A DNA stretch of 60,537 bases from contig SZOS01000013.1 of the NCBI GenBank assembly GCA_030263295.1, positions 1 to 60,537 of the forward strand, read 5' to 3'. Origin of the DNA: Dokdonella_A sp014338185. GTDB lineage: Bacteria > Pseudomonadota > Gammaproteobacteria > Xanthomonadales > Rhodanobacteraceae. The translations under genes were made by a program, and so were the position numbers. Positions within the stretch are counted from its first letter, which is position 1. Every line of letters begins with the position of its first letter. A model generated the notes under the pieces. The model had not been told where the DNA came from, searched no databases, and saw only the letters and a program-made list of their open reading frames with translations. Positions 8,904 through 18,168 of this stretch are shown here, piece after piece.

Positions 8904-10169
8904 ATGACGCAGCGATTTCGGCGCGAGGTCCAGGCCTCGCGCCAGAAACATGGCCTCGGCGAGGTGATCATCGCCTCGCCGCCGGGGCGCTGGGTATGGA
9001 TCACGCTGGCGGCAACGCTCGCCGCCTGCGTCATGTTGCTGCTGGCCTTCGGAGGCTACACCGCGAGGGCGCGCAGCAGCGGGCACCTCGTGCCCATGGC
9101 GGGAATCTCGGTGGTGCTCGCCCCCGGCCCAGGCATCGTCGAGAACGTGCACGTCAAGGACGGCGACAGCGTGGCGGCCGACCAGCTGCTGCTGGACCTG
9201 AACCAGGACCACAGCAGTCCGGCATTCGAGGACACCTCGGCGCAGGTGAGCGAGCAGATCGCCCACCAGCGCGACAGCCTGCGCGCCGATCTGGCAAGAC
9301 ACGAGCGCTCGAGCGAACTGCAGCGCAACGGCCTCGCGACCCGCGTGGACCTGCTCCACCAGCAGGTCGCCACGATCGACCGGCAGATCCGCCTGCAGCA
9401 GAAGCAGGTCGATGACACCCAGCGGATGCTCACGCGGGTGATACCGCTCGCCGACCGGGGCATCATCTCGCGCGTGCAGCTGCATCAGCAGTATGAGCGC
9501 CCGGCGGTGGATGCCAGGTCACAGCTGTTGGCCCTGCAGCGCCAGCGCATCGACACCGAGCGCGAGCGCATCGACCTGCAGCAGCAACTGCGACAGTTTC
9601 CCGACAAGAGCGCCACCGAGCGCAGCGACATCGAGCAGCGTCTGGCCGACAGCACGCGGCAGCTGGCGCTCAACGAGCAAGGTCGGGCGAGCGCGCTGCG
9701 CTCCCCGCGCGAGGGCACCGTGGCCGCGATCCTGGTTTCGCCGGGGCAGACGGTGAAGGCCGGTCAGCCGCTGCTGTCGGTGCTGCCGCGCAATGCACGG
9801 ATCGAAGCGCAGTTGCTGTTGCCGAGCAGGGAGATCGGCTTCATCGACGTCGGCGCGACGGTGCTGTTGCGCTATCCCGCCTATCCGTACCAGAAGTTCG
9901 GCATGCAGCAGGGCAAGGTACGCGACGTGGCGCGCAATGCACTGGGCAAGGACGAGATTGAAAGCCTGACCGGCAGCCCGGTGGCGACCAGCGAGCCGCT
10001 GTACCGGGTGCGCGTCGAACTGCCCAACCAGCAGCTGGTCGCCGGTGACAGCGCCTTGCGCCTGCTGCCGGGAATGGCCGTCGAGGCGGACATCCTGCTC
10101 GAGCGTCGCAGCCTGCTTGAATGGGTGTTCGAGCCGGTGTTCGGCATGCGCCAGCGCGCCAACTCCTGA
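8904..10169 (+). CDS. HlyD-family membrane fusion protein of a peptide exporter
   Basis: Periplasmic adaptor linking an inner-membrane ABC exporter to an outer-membrane channel. The 421-residue product has a cytoplasmic N-tail, one membrane span (about residues 29-53, rich in Leu/Ala) and a first biotinyl-lipoyl half (PGPGIVENVHVKDGDSV). A long coiled-coil hairpin runs from about 105 to 255, then comes the second lipoyl half (SPREGTVAAILVSPGQTVKAG) and a beta-barrel domain. This is the layout of colicin V/RiPP export adaptors (CvaA/NisT partners). It starts with a GGAGG ribosome-binding site and is followed 14 bp later by the C39 ABC transporter. No TolC-type gene is nearby, so a housekeeping TolC would be used. 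Confidence 0.9.
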   Translation: MTQRFRREVQASRQKHGLGEVIIASPPGRWVWITLAATLAACVMLLLAFGGYTARARSSGHLVPMAGISVVLAPGPGIVENVHVKDGDSVAADQLLLDLNQDHSSPAFEDTSAQVSEQIAHQRDSLRADLARHERSSELQRNGLATRVDLLHQQVATIDRQIRLQQKQVDDTQRMLTRVIPLADRGIISRVQLHQQYERPAVDARSQLLALQRQRIDTERERIDLQQQLRQFPDKSATERSDIEQRLADSTRQLALNEQGRASALRSPREGTVAAILVSPGQTVKAGQPLLSVLPRNARIEAQLLLPSREIGFIDVGATVLLRYPAYPYQKFGMQQGKVRDVARNALGKDEIESLTGSPVATSEPLYRVRVELPNQQLVAGDSALRLLPGMAVEADILLERRSLLEWVFEPVFGMRQRANS

Positions 10170-10183
10170 GCCGGCACCGACCC

Positions 10184-12328
<2,145 letters not shown>

Positions 12329-12553
12329 GCAGAACCAAGCAGCGCGATCGTGCCGTTGGATCCATGGAGGGCACTTGTCCCCCGAACACGAGACCGATGG
12401 ATCGGTCCGCAAGCCGGCTGGTGCGCCACGCACCGCCGGCAACGCAGGTCCCGGCCCAAGCCGGGGCATGCGGCGTGCAATCCGGACATTGACGCCCGGA
12501 CTCACGCACTGGCAACACCACCCCTGAAACCAAGCTCACAAAGGAGCAGCACC

Positions 12554-12688
12554 ATGAAGTTGATCGAAGAGTTCGCCGACCTCGCTGAAATCATCGGCGG
12601 CCACGTCCCCGGGATCGACGATCCCAACCCCGGGAACGGGAGTCCAACGTATCGGACGACCAACCCGAAGGCGTGGGATTACGACTGA
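12554..12688 (+). CDS. Candidate RiPP precursor peptide with double-glycine leader
   Basis: A 44-residue ORF with an AGGAG ribosome-binding site 8 bp upstream. Residues 1-16 (MKLIEEFADLAEIIGG) look like a leader for C39 exporters: amphipathic, acidic, ending in Gly15-Gly16. The 28-residue core begins HVPGIDDPNPG and ends with residues N37-P38-K39-A40-W41-D42-Y43-D44. It is rich in residues that ATP-grasp ligases join: acids D22, D23, D42, D44 and the C-terminus; Ser/Thr/Lys S30, T32, T35, T36, K39. It has no Cys, arguing against lanthipeptides or sactipeptides. It lies between the exporter and the modification genes, where a precursor is expected. It matches no precursor I can name. Confidence 0.82.
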   Translation: MKLIEEFADLAEIIGGHVPGIDDPNPGNGSPTYRTTNPKAWDYD

Positions 12689-12737
12689 ACCAGGCCGATG
12701 GCCTGACCGGCCGTCGACGGGTCGTTTGATCTGACCC

Positions 12738-12770
12738 GGGCCGGGTTCGGTGCATGCCCGAATCCGGCCC
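12738..12770 (+). terminator. Strong hairpin between precursor and modification genes
   Basis: A 13-bp stem with one G-T pair (12738-12750 with 12758-12770) around the loop TGCATGC sits 50 bp after the precursor stop, followed by TTCCCCCC rather than a T run. It would partly stop transcription or protect the upstream mRNA end, raising the ratio of precursor to enzymes. That role is inferred. Confidence 0.55.
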
Positions 12771-12851
12771 TTCCCCCCGATTCCTGCCAACCGGCCAGGT
12801 TCACATCCGGCCCTCGTGCCACGCGAACCATCGGCACAGCCATTACCCCTG

Positions 12852-13790
12852 ATGCAAACTTCCATTACCCCGCGAACAGGCAACCAGGTGCTGCTGGTGC
12901 GCGGCGCACGGCGTGCGGCGCTATACGACTTCCGCAACATGAACCACGCGCGGGTCCAGCGCATTCCACTGGCGATCGCCGACCGCGTGCTGGCACACGA
13001 GGATGGCGCCGGCGCCGACGAGCGCCGCTGGCTCGCGTTCCTGCTGCAGGCCGGCTTCATCGAAGACACGATCCCGCCATACTGGCAACCGTTCCAGGCG
13101 GACTGGACCCATCCATTCCGACCTTCGCTCCACAGCGTGACGATCGATGTCGATGTGGCGACGTTCGGTGTCGTATGCGACTGGCTCGAGCGGTCAACAC
13201 TGGCACGCGGGCTGCGCTACGTGTTTCATCTACCCGGCGAGATGCCACCCGAATCGGCCCGACGCATGGGCCTGCTGATCCATCGGGTCGCCGCCGCGGG
13301 TTTCGAACTGTTTTCACCCGACACGACCGTCACCAGTTCATTGGTGTGCGACCAGAAAGGTGAGATCGTCGCGTGCCGCGACCTTGCCGCCCGCGATGAT
13401 CCCTCGTTGACCGCGAAGCTCAATCCCACCCTGTTCCAACTGCAACGCAACCGTCTTGGCGCGGAAACCAGCGGCCTGATCCACGTTGGCGCAGATCTTC
13501 GGGTGCGCCCGCACCGCAACGAGCAGCACTACCTGCTCGGCGACGTGCGCAGCGACGAGTTCGACGACATCGCGCGCGGCGACCGCCTCGCTGCGAGCAA
13601 CGCGGCCGGCAAGGACTTGCGCACCATCTGCAAGGACTGCGAACTGCGCTATGCCTGCCTGCGCGATTTCACCGCGCGCACCGACCCTGCCGACCTCCAC
13701 AGCGCGCCTGCCGATTGCCCCTACGATCCCCACTCGGGCGAACAGCAGGCGCACCTGTTCAAGCCCGCGGCCGCGGTGGCCACGCCATGA
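12852..13790 (+). CDS. SPASM-like peptide maturase partner (grasp-with-spasm type), no radical-SAM motif
   Basis: A 312-residue protein whose C-terminus has the spacing of a SPASM domain from the grasp-with-spasm family (GwsS-like). It carries ICKDCELRYACLRDF (C260, C263, C269) and then DCPYDPHSGE (C289). Before that is IHVGADLRVRPHRN with YLLGDVRSDEF, where SPASM proteins keep the 'IyV..g.v.PC...lGnv' strand; a His replaces the usual Cys. No CxxxCxxC radical-SAM motif is present anywhere, so it cannot do radical chemistry by itself. It probably binds the leader or an Fe-S cluster and assists the ATP-grasp enzyme. It overlaps that gene by 4 bp. The start at 12852 is preferred but has no good ribosome-binding site. 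Confidence 0.75.
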   Translation: MQTSITPRTGNQVLLVRGARRAALYDFRNMNHARVQRIPLAIADRVLAHEDGAGADERRWLAFLLQAGFIEDTIPPYWQPFQADWTHPFRPSLHSVTIDVDVATFGVVCDWLERSTLARGLRYVFHLPGEMPPESARRMGLLIHRVAAAGFELFSPDTTVTSSLVCDQKGEIVACRDLAARDDPSLTAKLNPTLFQLQRNRLGAETSGLIHVGADLRVRPHRNEQHYLLGDVRSDEFDDIARGDRLAASNAAGKDLRTICKDCELRYACLRDFTARTDPADLHSAPADCPYDPHSGEQQAHLFKPAAAVATP

Positions 13791-14761
13791 AGCAGCGCTC
13801 GATCCTGTTCGTCGCCAGCGAGGCCGACGTCAACCTGCCGCACCTGCGCCATTGTGCGAATGCGCGACGGATCCCGCACCAGACCCTGTGCCTCACCACG
13901 AGCCGAGACCATCCTTGCGTGTCCACGATCATCGACGGCCATGGCGAGCATCTGCTGCACGACACACTCGGCGAGCCGATCGATTTCCAGCGCATCCATG
14001 GCGTATGGGCACGCGGCTGGGGGCGCGACATGGCGCGGCCGCCTGCGGTGGGCTCGTTCGGCAACCTCGCCTACCACGAGTGGGTCTACTACGCGTCCTA
14101 CGTGCTCGACGGCCTGCGCCACTGCCACTGGGTCAACGACATCGATGCCGTGCGCCGCAATGCCAACCGCCTGACCCAGAAGCCGCTGGCGCAGCGGTTC
14201 GGTTTCCGCGTGCCCGACTCGCTGGTCACCAACGTGCCGGCACAGGCCAAGGCGTTCCTGGCGCGGCACGGTCGCGTGATCATCAAGCACATCTCGCCGG
14301 GATCACCCGACTCGCATGCCGACCGCGCGCTCGCGGTGAGCCTGCTCGACCGGGGCGACGAGGACCTGCTCGACCAGGTGCGGTTCTGCCCGACCTTGTT
14401 GCAAGAGGTCATCGACAAGGCGGCCGAGTTCCGCGTCACGATCATCGGTGACCGGGTGTTCTGCGCCGGCCTCGAAAGCACGCGCAACGAGGCCACCGCA
14501 GTCGACTCGCGGCTGTGGGCCGACACCGAGCTCACCTACTACCGGGCCGAACTCGATGCCGGTGTGGCCCAACGCCTCGCGCACATGCTCAAGACTGTCG
14601 GCCTGGTGTATGGCGCCGTGGATCTGATCCTAACGCCCCGCAACGAGTGGGTGTTCCTCGAAATCAATCCAAGCGGGCGCTGGGGGTTTGCCGAGATGTC
14701 GACCGGACACGCGATCACCGAAGCGCTCATCGACGAACTCAGCGGAGCCGGCCATGCGTGA
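13787..14761 (+). CDS. ATP-grasp peptide ligase (graspetide maturase)
   Basis: A 324-residue ATP-grasp enzyme of the MvdC/MdnC/PsnB-like type, which activates Asp/Glu side chains by phosphorylation and joins them to Ser/Thr/Lys to form ester or amide rings. Visible features are an N-terminal Rossmann part, VWARGWGRDMARP where the family has its arginine-rich substrate loop, and the ATP lid VIIKHISPGSP. TLLQEVIDKAAEFRVTIIGD and the metal-binding FLEINPSGRWGF near the end complete the set. In grasp-with-spasm systems this enzyme (GwsG) is encoded next to the SPASM protein, as here. Overlaps both neighbours. Confidence 0.9.
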   Translation: MKQRSILFVASEADVNLPHLRHCANARRIPHQTLCLTTSRDHPCVSTIIDGHGEHLLHDTLGEPIDFQRIHGVWARGWGRDMARPPAVGSFGNLAYHEWVYYASYVLDGLRHCHWVNDIDAVRRNANRLTQKPLAQRFGFRVPDSLVTNVPAQAKAFLARHGRVIIKHISPGSPDSHADRALAVSLLDRGDEDLLDQVRFCPTLLQEVIDKAAEFRVTIIGDRVFCAGLESTRNEATAVDSRLWADTELTYYRAELDAGVAQRLAHMLKTVGLVYGAVDLILTPRNEWVFLEINPSGRWGFAEMSTGHAITEALIDELSGAGHA

Positions 14762-15068
14762 ACTTCGCCCAGGCGCCCCATTGGTCAACGAACTGGGCGA
14801 TGTCCCGTACGTGCAGCCCGCCGCACGCACCCGGCAGACGTTCGAGGACCTGCGCATCGCACGGATCATCGAGACGTGTGGCTACCTCGCATTGGGCTAC
14901 GCCACCGAGGTGCGCCCGGTCGCGCCCGACCATCCCCACGCGCTTGCCGCTTGTGCCGCCATCATCAAGGCCGAACTCACACACCTGCGGCAGCACGTCC
15001 GCAGCGCGGGCCCGGATGCGGACCGCACGCACCCCGCTGCGCGGGACGCCGAAACGCAGCCACGCTAG
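14754..15068 (+). CDS. Small unknown protein at the end of the RiPP cassette
   Basis: A 104-residue cytoplasmic protein whose ATG overlaps the ATP-grasp stop by 8 bp, so it is translated with the maturation genes. The N-terminus (MRELRPGAPLVNELGDVPYV) is extended; residues about 25-85 should be helical (FEDLRIARIIETCGYLALGY, ALAACAAIIKAELTHLRQHV); the tail is charged and disordered. I do not recognise the family. It has no nucleotide- or metal-binding signature beyond two separated Cys. Position suggests an accessory factor such as leader binding, immunity or tailoring; none of these is shown by the sequence. Confidence 0.7.
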   Translation: MRELRPGAPLVNELGDVPYVQPAARTRQTFEDLRIARIIETCGYLALGYATEVRPVAPDHPHALAACAAIIKAELTHLRQHVRSAGPDADRTHPAARDAETQPR

Positions 15069-15152
15069 GCCGGTGCGGGTGCCCGCTGCGGCGCCCGCCG
15101 GCGTGACACGCAGGCGTCCCAGCCTGGCGCATGCGCGCTGCGGGCGCCGGAC

Positions 15153-15995
15153 TCAATCCTCGTGCACGGGTGGCAATTCGACCGGGCCGCGCACGCCGTG
15201 GTGGTCGATGTCGCCCGAGCCTTGCGCACGCACGCGCAGGCCGCCGCCGACGTCGCGCACGCTCAGGTCGCCGGAGCCGATCGAGTCGACCTTCACGTCG
15301 CCGCCGACACGCTCGAAGGTGAGGTCGCCCGAGCCGACGTCACCGGCGGTGACGCTGCCCGCCACGCTGTCGAGCCGGATGTCGCCCGAACCGACCGAAC
15401 GCAGCTGTGCATCGCCCCGGACCTCGCGCAGGCTCACATCGCCCGAGCCGGTGCGACGCAGTTCGAGCGCACCGACGCCGGCTCCCACGACGTCGGCCGA
15501 GCCGAGCGCGAGCACGAGCGGACCGGCGATGTCGTTGACCCGCAGGTCGCCCGCTCCCGAGTCGAAGTCGAGGCTGGCCACGCCGCGCACATCGACGTCG
15601 CCGGCACCGGTCTCGACCGCGAGCGCAAGCCGCGCTGGCGCGCGGATGCGCAGTTCGATCCAGGCGTAGCTCGCGCCGAACAGGTTGATATTGACGGTGC
15701 TCGTGGGCGTGCGCGGGGTGACGCTGAGGTGGCCGCCTTCGACCGCATGCTCGACGCCCAGCGCATCGAGCCAGTCCTGCCGCGAAGCGCAGGCGCGTGC
15801 CCGCACCTCGACCTTGGCCAGCCCCGGCACGCCCTCGACCCAGGCATCGCTCGCGCCCAGATGCAGCGCCAGGGTGTCGAGCGCGGCCGCATCGACCTCG
15901 AAATCATGCTGGGCAGACAGCTTGCAATCGGCCGCGGTGGCGGCGGCCGAGAGCAGCACGAGGAACGGCACTGTGGCAAGCATCGCGAGGCGCAT
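15153..15995 (-). CDS. Exported DUF4097/head-GIN-like beta-helix protein
   Basis: A 280-residue protein with a signal peptide (MRLAMLATVPFLVLLSAAATA). Its long region of short beta-strand repeats recurs as 'GSGD' or 'GAGD' roughly every 15-20 residues (ETGAGDVDVRG, DSGAGDLRVND, GSGDVSLREV, GSGDIRLDS, GSGDLTFER, GSGDLSVRD, GSGDIDHHG). That is the pattern of DUF4097/putative auto-transporter adhesin head-GIN domains, which fold as a beta-solenoid. Function is unknown; an envelope location is likely. AAGGAG precedes the start at 15995. It is convergent with the RiPP cassette and divergent from the SpoIID-like gene. Confidence 0.75.
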   Translation of the reverse strand: MRLAMLATVPFLVLLSAAATAADCKLSAQHDFEVDAAALDTLALHLGASDAWVEGVPGLAKVEVRARACASRQDWLDALGVEHAVEGGHLSVTPRTPTSTVNINLFGASYAWIELRIRAPARLALAVETGAGDVDVRGVASLDFDSGAGDLRVNDIAGPLVLALGSADVVGAGVGALELRRTGSGDVSLREVRGDAQLRSVGSGDIRLDSVAGSVTAGDVGSGDLTFERVGGDVKVDSIGSGDLSVRDVGGGLRVRAQGSGDIDHHGVRGPVELPPVHED

Positions 15996-16167
15996 GGACG
16001 GGACTCCTTGGGACCGGGGCGGCGCAAACGGGTGAATCGCAAGGCATGGGATGCAGTGGCGCAGCGCGGGGTTTAGCGCGCGCTGCGCCTGTCCCCGGCC
16101 GGCACCGTGGCCCGCATGCTCGGGCCGCCGCAGGCGGTGTATGGTGCACTTCGGGAGGGGGACTGAC

Positions 16168-17946
16168 ATGCATGCATCCCATGGTGGAATCCTGGTGGCG
16201 CTGGGCGCGTTGCTCGCGCTCGCGCCCGCGGCGGCGGCGCTGGAACTGGCCGCGCGCGATGCCCGCACCGGCGCACCGGTCGCGGCCACGCTCGACTACG
16301 ACGATGGCAAGCCACGCCGCGCGAGCATCGATGGCCACCTGCGCGCGATCGCAGCGCCCGCGCTGCGCGTGACCGCGACGGCCCAGGCCGCGGGCTACCG
16401 GGCGCTCGAGTTCACGCTCGATCCCGCGGGCGGCCCGACCACGCTGCTGCTCGATCCGTTGCACGAACCCGCCGCCTACGCGCGCCTGGCCGCGCGGGTG
16501 GCGGCACGCGGCGACGAACGCTGGCTGCAAGGCTATGTGCGCCGCATCGCCGATGGCGCACCGCTGGCGGCGGCCCGCATCACGCTGGAAGGACGCGACA
16601 TGCACAGCCTCGACGATGGCTACTTTCAATTGCAGCTTGCGCCCTGCCCGCGCGATGCGACGCGGCGCTCGACGCTGCGGCTGGAACTGCCGGGCGTGGG
16701 CGAGCAGGAACACGTGGGGCTGGCCTGTGCCGATGGCGTGCAGCGCATGCTGCTCACGCTCGGCGCCGGCGCGCCCACGCGCGTGGACCACGTGGTCGGC
16801 GCACTCGACCGCGGCGCGCGCAGCGTCGCCGGCGAGGCTTCCACGCCATCGTCTGTGCTGCAGACGGCGCTGCCGACCGGCCCCTTGCTCGCGCCCGCGC
16901 TCGCGCCGCCGGCATCGATCCGCGTCGGCTACGCCGATGCGGCCTGCAGCCAATCCTGCTGTACCGGCAGCTGCACCCACAGCTGCGTGCTGCCGCTGGA
17001 AACCTATGTGCGGCGCGGCCTCGACAACGAATGGATCGCGAGCTGGCACAGCCAGTCGCTGCGCGCGGGCAGTGTTGCCTACCGCAGCTATGGCGCGTGG
17101 CGCGTCGCGCATCCGATCCGCCCCAACTTCGACATCTGCTCCAGCGCCTGCTGCCAGGTCAACGACGGCAGCACCCACGGCTCCACCGACAGTGCGATCG
17201 CGCGCACCCCCGGACTCATGCTCACGCGCAGCGGCAGCGAAGCCGCATCCTCGGAATACTCGGCCGAGAACAACAGCTGGGACGATCCCGGTGACGGCCT
17301 GTCGTGCAGCAACAACGACCTGTCCTGTGGCGATGGCTACGCCGGATCGCCGGCCAACGGCTGGCCGTGCCTCGCCGACAGCGTCGGCGCGGGCCGCGGC
17401 TGCTTCGGCCATGGCCGCGGCATGTCGCAATGGGGCACCCAGCGCTGGGCGCTCACGGCGAGCGCGCCGTCGTGGCGCTGGATCGTCGACCACTACTACA
17501 ACGACAACGGCGCCGGCAGCAACCTGCGCACCGCGGTCATGACCTCGCCACTCGCGCTCAGCGACCTTGCCGCCACGCCGGCCGTGATCGCGCCCGGCGC
17601 CACCCTGCAGATCGACGCCACCGCCAGCAACAGCGCGGGCGCGAGCCACGCCCACCTGCTGATCGGCGCCAGCCTGTACCGCGCCGGGGTCGGCTACCTC
17701 GACGACAGCGCGCACGATGCACCCCTCGAGCTCGCCGGCGGCAGCCATCCGGTCACGCGCAGCTTCAGCGTGCCCGCGGGCGCGCCCGCGGGCAGCTACG
17801 ACCTGCTGGTGTCGCTGTACCTGGACGTCGATGAGAACGGCGCGATCAGCAGCACCGACCTCGCGCTGGCACTGGCGAGCGCGAGCGGCGCGGTGCAGGT
17901 CGGCAACGACCGCATCTTCAGCGACGGCTTCGAGTCGGACCCATGA
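16168..17946 (+). CDS. Secreted SpoIID/LytB-domain protein
   Basis: A 592-residue exported protein with a GGGAGGGGG ribosome-binding site. After the signal peptide come about 250 residues with carboxypeptidase-like beta segments (DARTGAPVAATLDYDDG, RIADGAPLAAARITLEGRD). Next is a SpoIID domain with PLETYVRRGLDNEWIASWH, RAGSVAYRSYG and the closing GHGRGMSQWGTQRWA, typical of SpoIID proteins that cut peptidoglycan glycan strands lacking stem peptides. Several Cys (CSQSCCTGSCTHSC) suggest disulfides. The last residues read NDRIFSDGFESDP, a tail seen on other secreted proteins of this group. SpoIID domains outside spore formers are less common, so its role may be in wall remodelling or competition. 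Confidence 0.82.
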   Translation: MHASHGGILVALGALLALAPAAAALELAARDARTGAPVAATLDYDDGKPRRASIDGHLRAIAAPALRVTATAQAAGYRALEFTLDPAGGPTTLLLDPLHEPAAYARLAARVAARGDERWLQGYVRRIADGAPLAAARITLEGRDMHSLDDGYFQLQLAPCPRDATRRSTLRLELPGVGEQEHVGLACADGVQRMLLTLGAGAPTRVDHVVGALDRGARSVAGEASTPSSVLQTALPTGPLLAPALAPPASIRVGYADAACSQSCCTGSCTHSCVLPLETYVRRGLDNEWIASWHSQSLRAGSVAYRSYGAWRVAHPIRPNFDICSSACCQVNDGSTHGSTDSAIARTPGLMLTRSGSEAASSEYSAENNSWDDPGDGLSCSNNDLSCGDGYAGSPANGWPCLADSVGAGRGCFGHGRGMSQWGTQRWALTASAPSWRWIVDHYYNDNGAGSNLRTAVMTSPLALSDLAATPAVIAPGATLQIDATASNSAGASHAHLLIGASLYRAGVGYLDDSAHDAPLELAGGSHPVTRSFSVPAGAPAGSYDLLVSLYLDVDENGAISSTDLALALASASGAVQVGNDRIFSDGFESDP

Positions 17947-18168
17947 GCCGGGCGCGCCGGCCTGCCGCAACGTGGCGGCGCCTCGTGCGCGCGGCCGCGC
18001 CATGACGCTCCGGCGCAGGCACCTGCGCCGACCAAACCAATCGTCATGACCGCGACTGCTGCAAACCGATGCGGCAGCGGCGAAGATAGGCGCTTGCCCG
18101 CCGTGCGGCATGGGCCATGCATCCGCATCGGCCCGGGTGGCCGCGCGCACCTGCCCGAGGATCGCCGC

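Noticed and set aside
6634..8907. A 757-codon plus-strand frame.
   Set aside because: Antisense to pgk and the mutarotase, which have complete family motifs.
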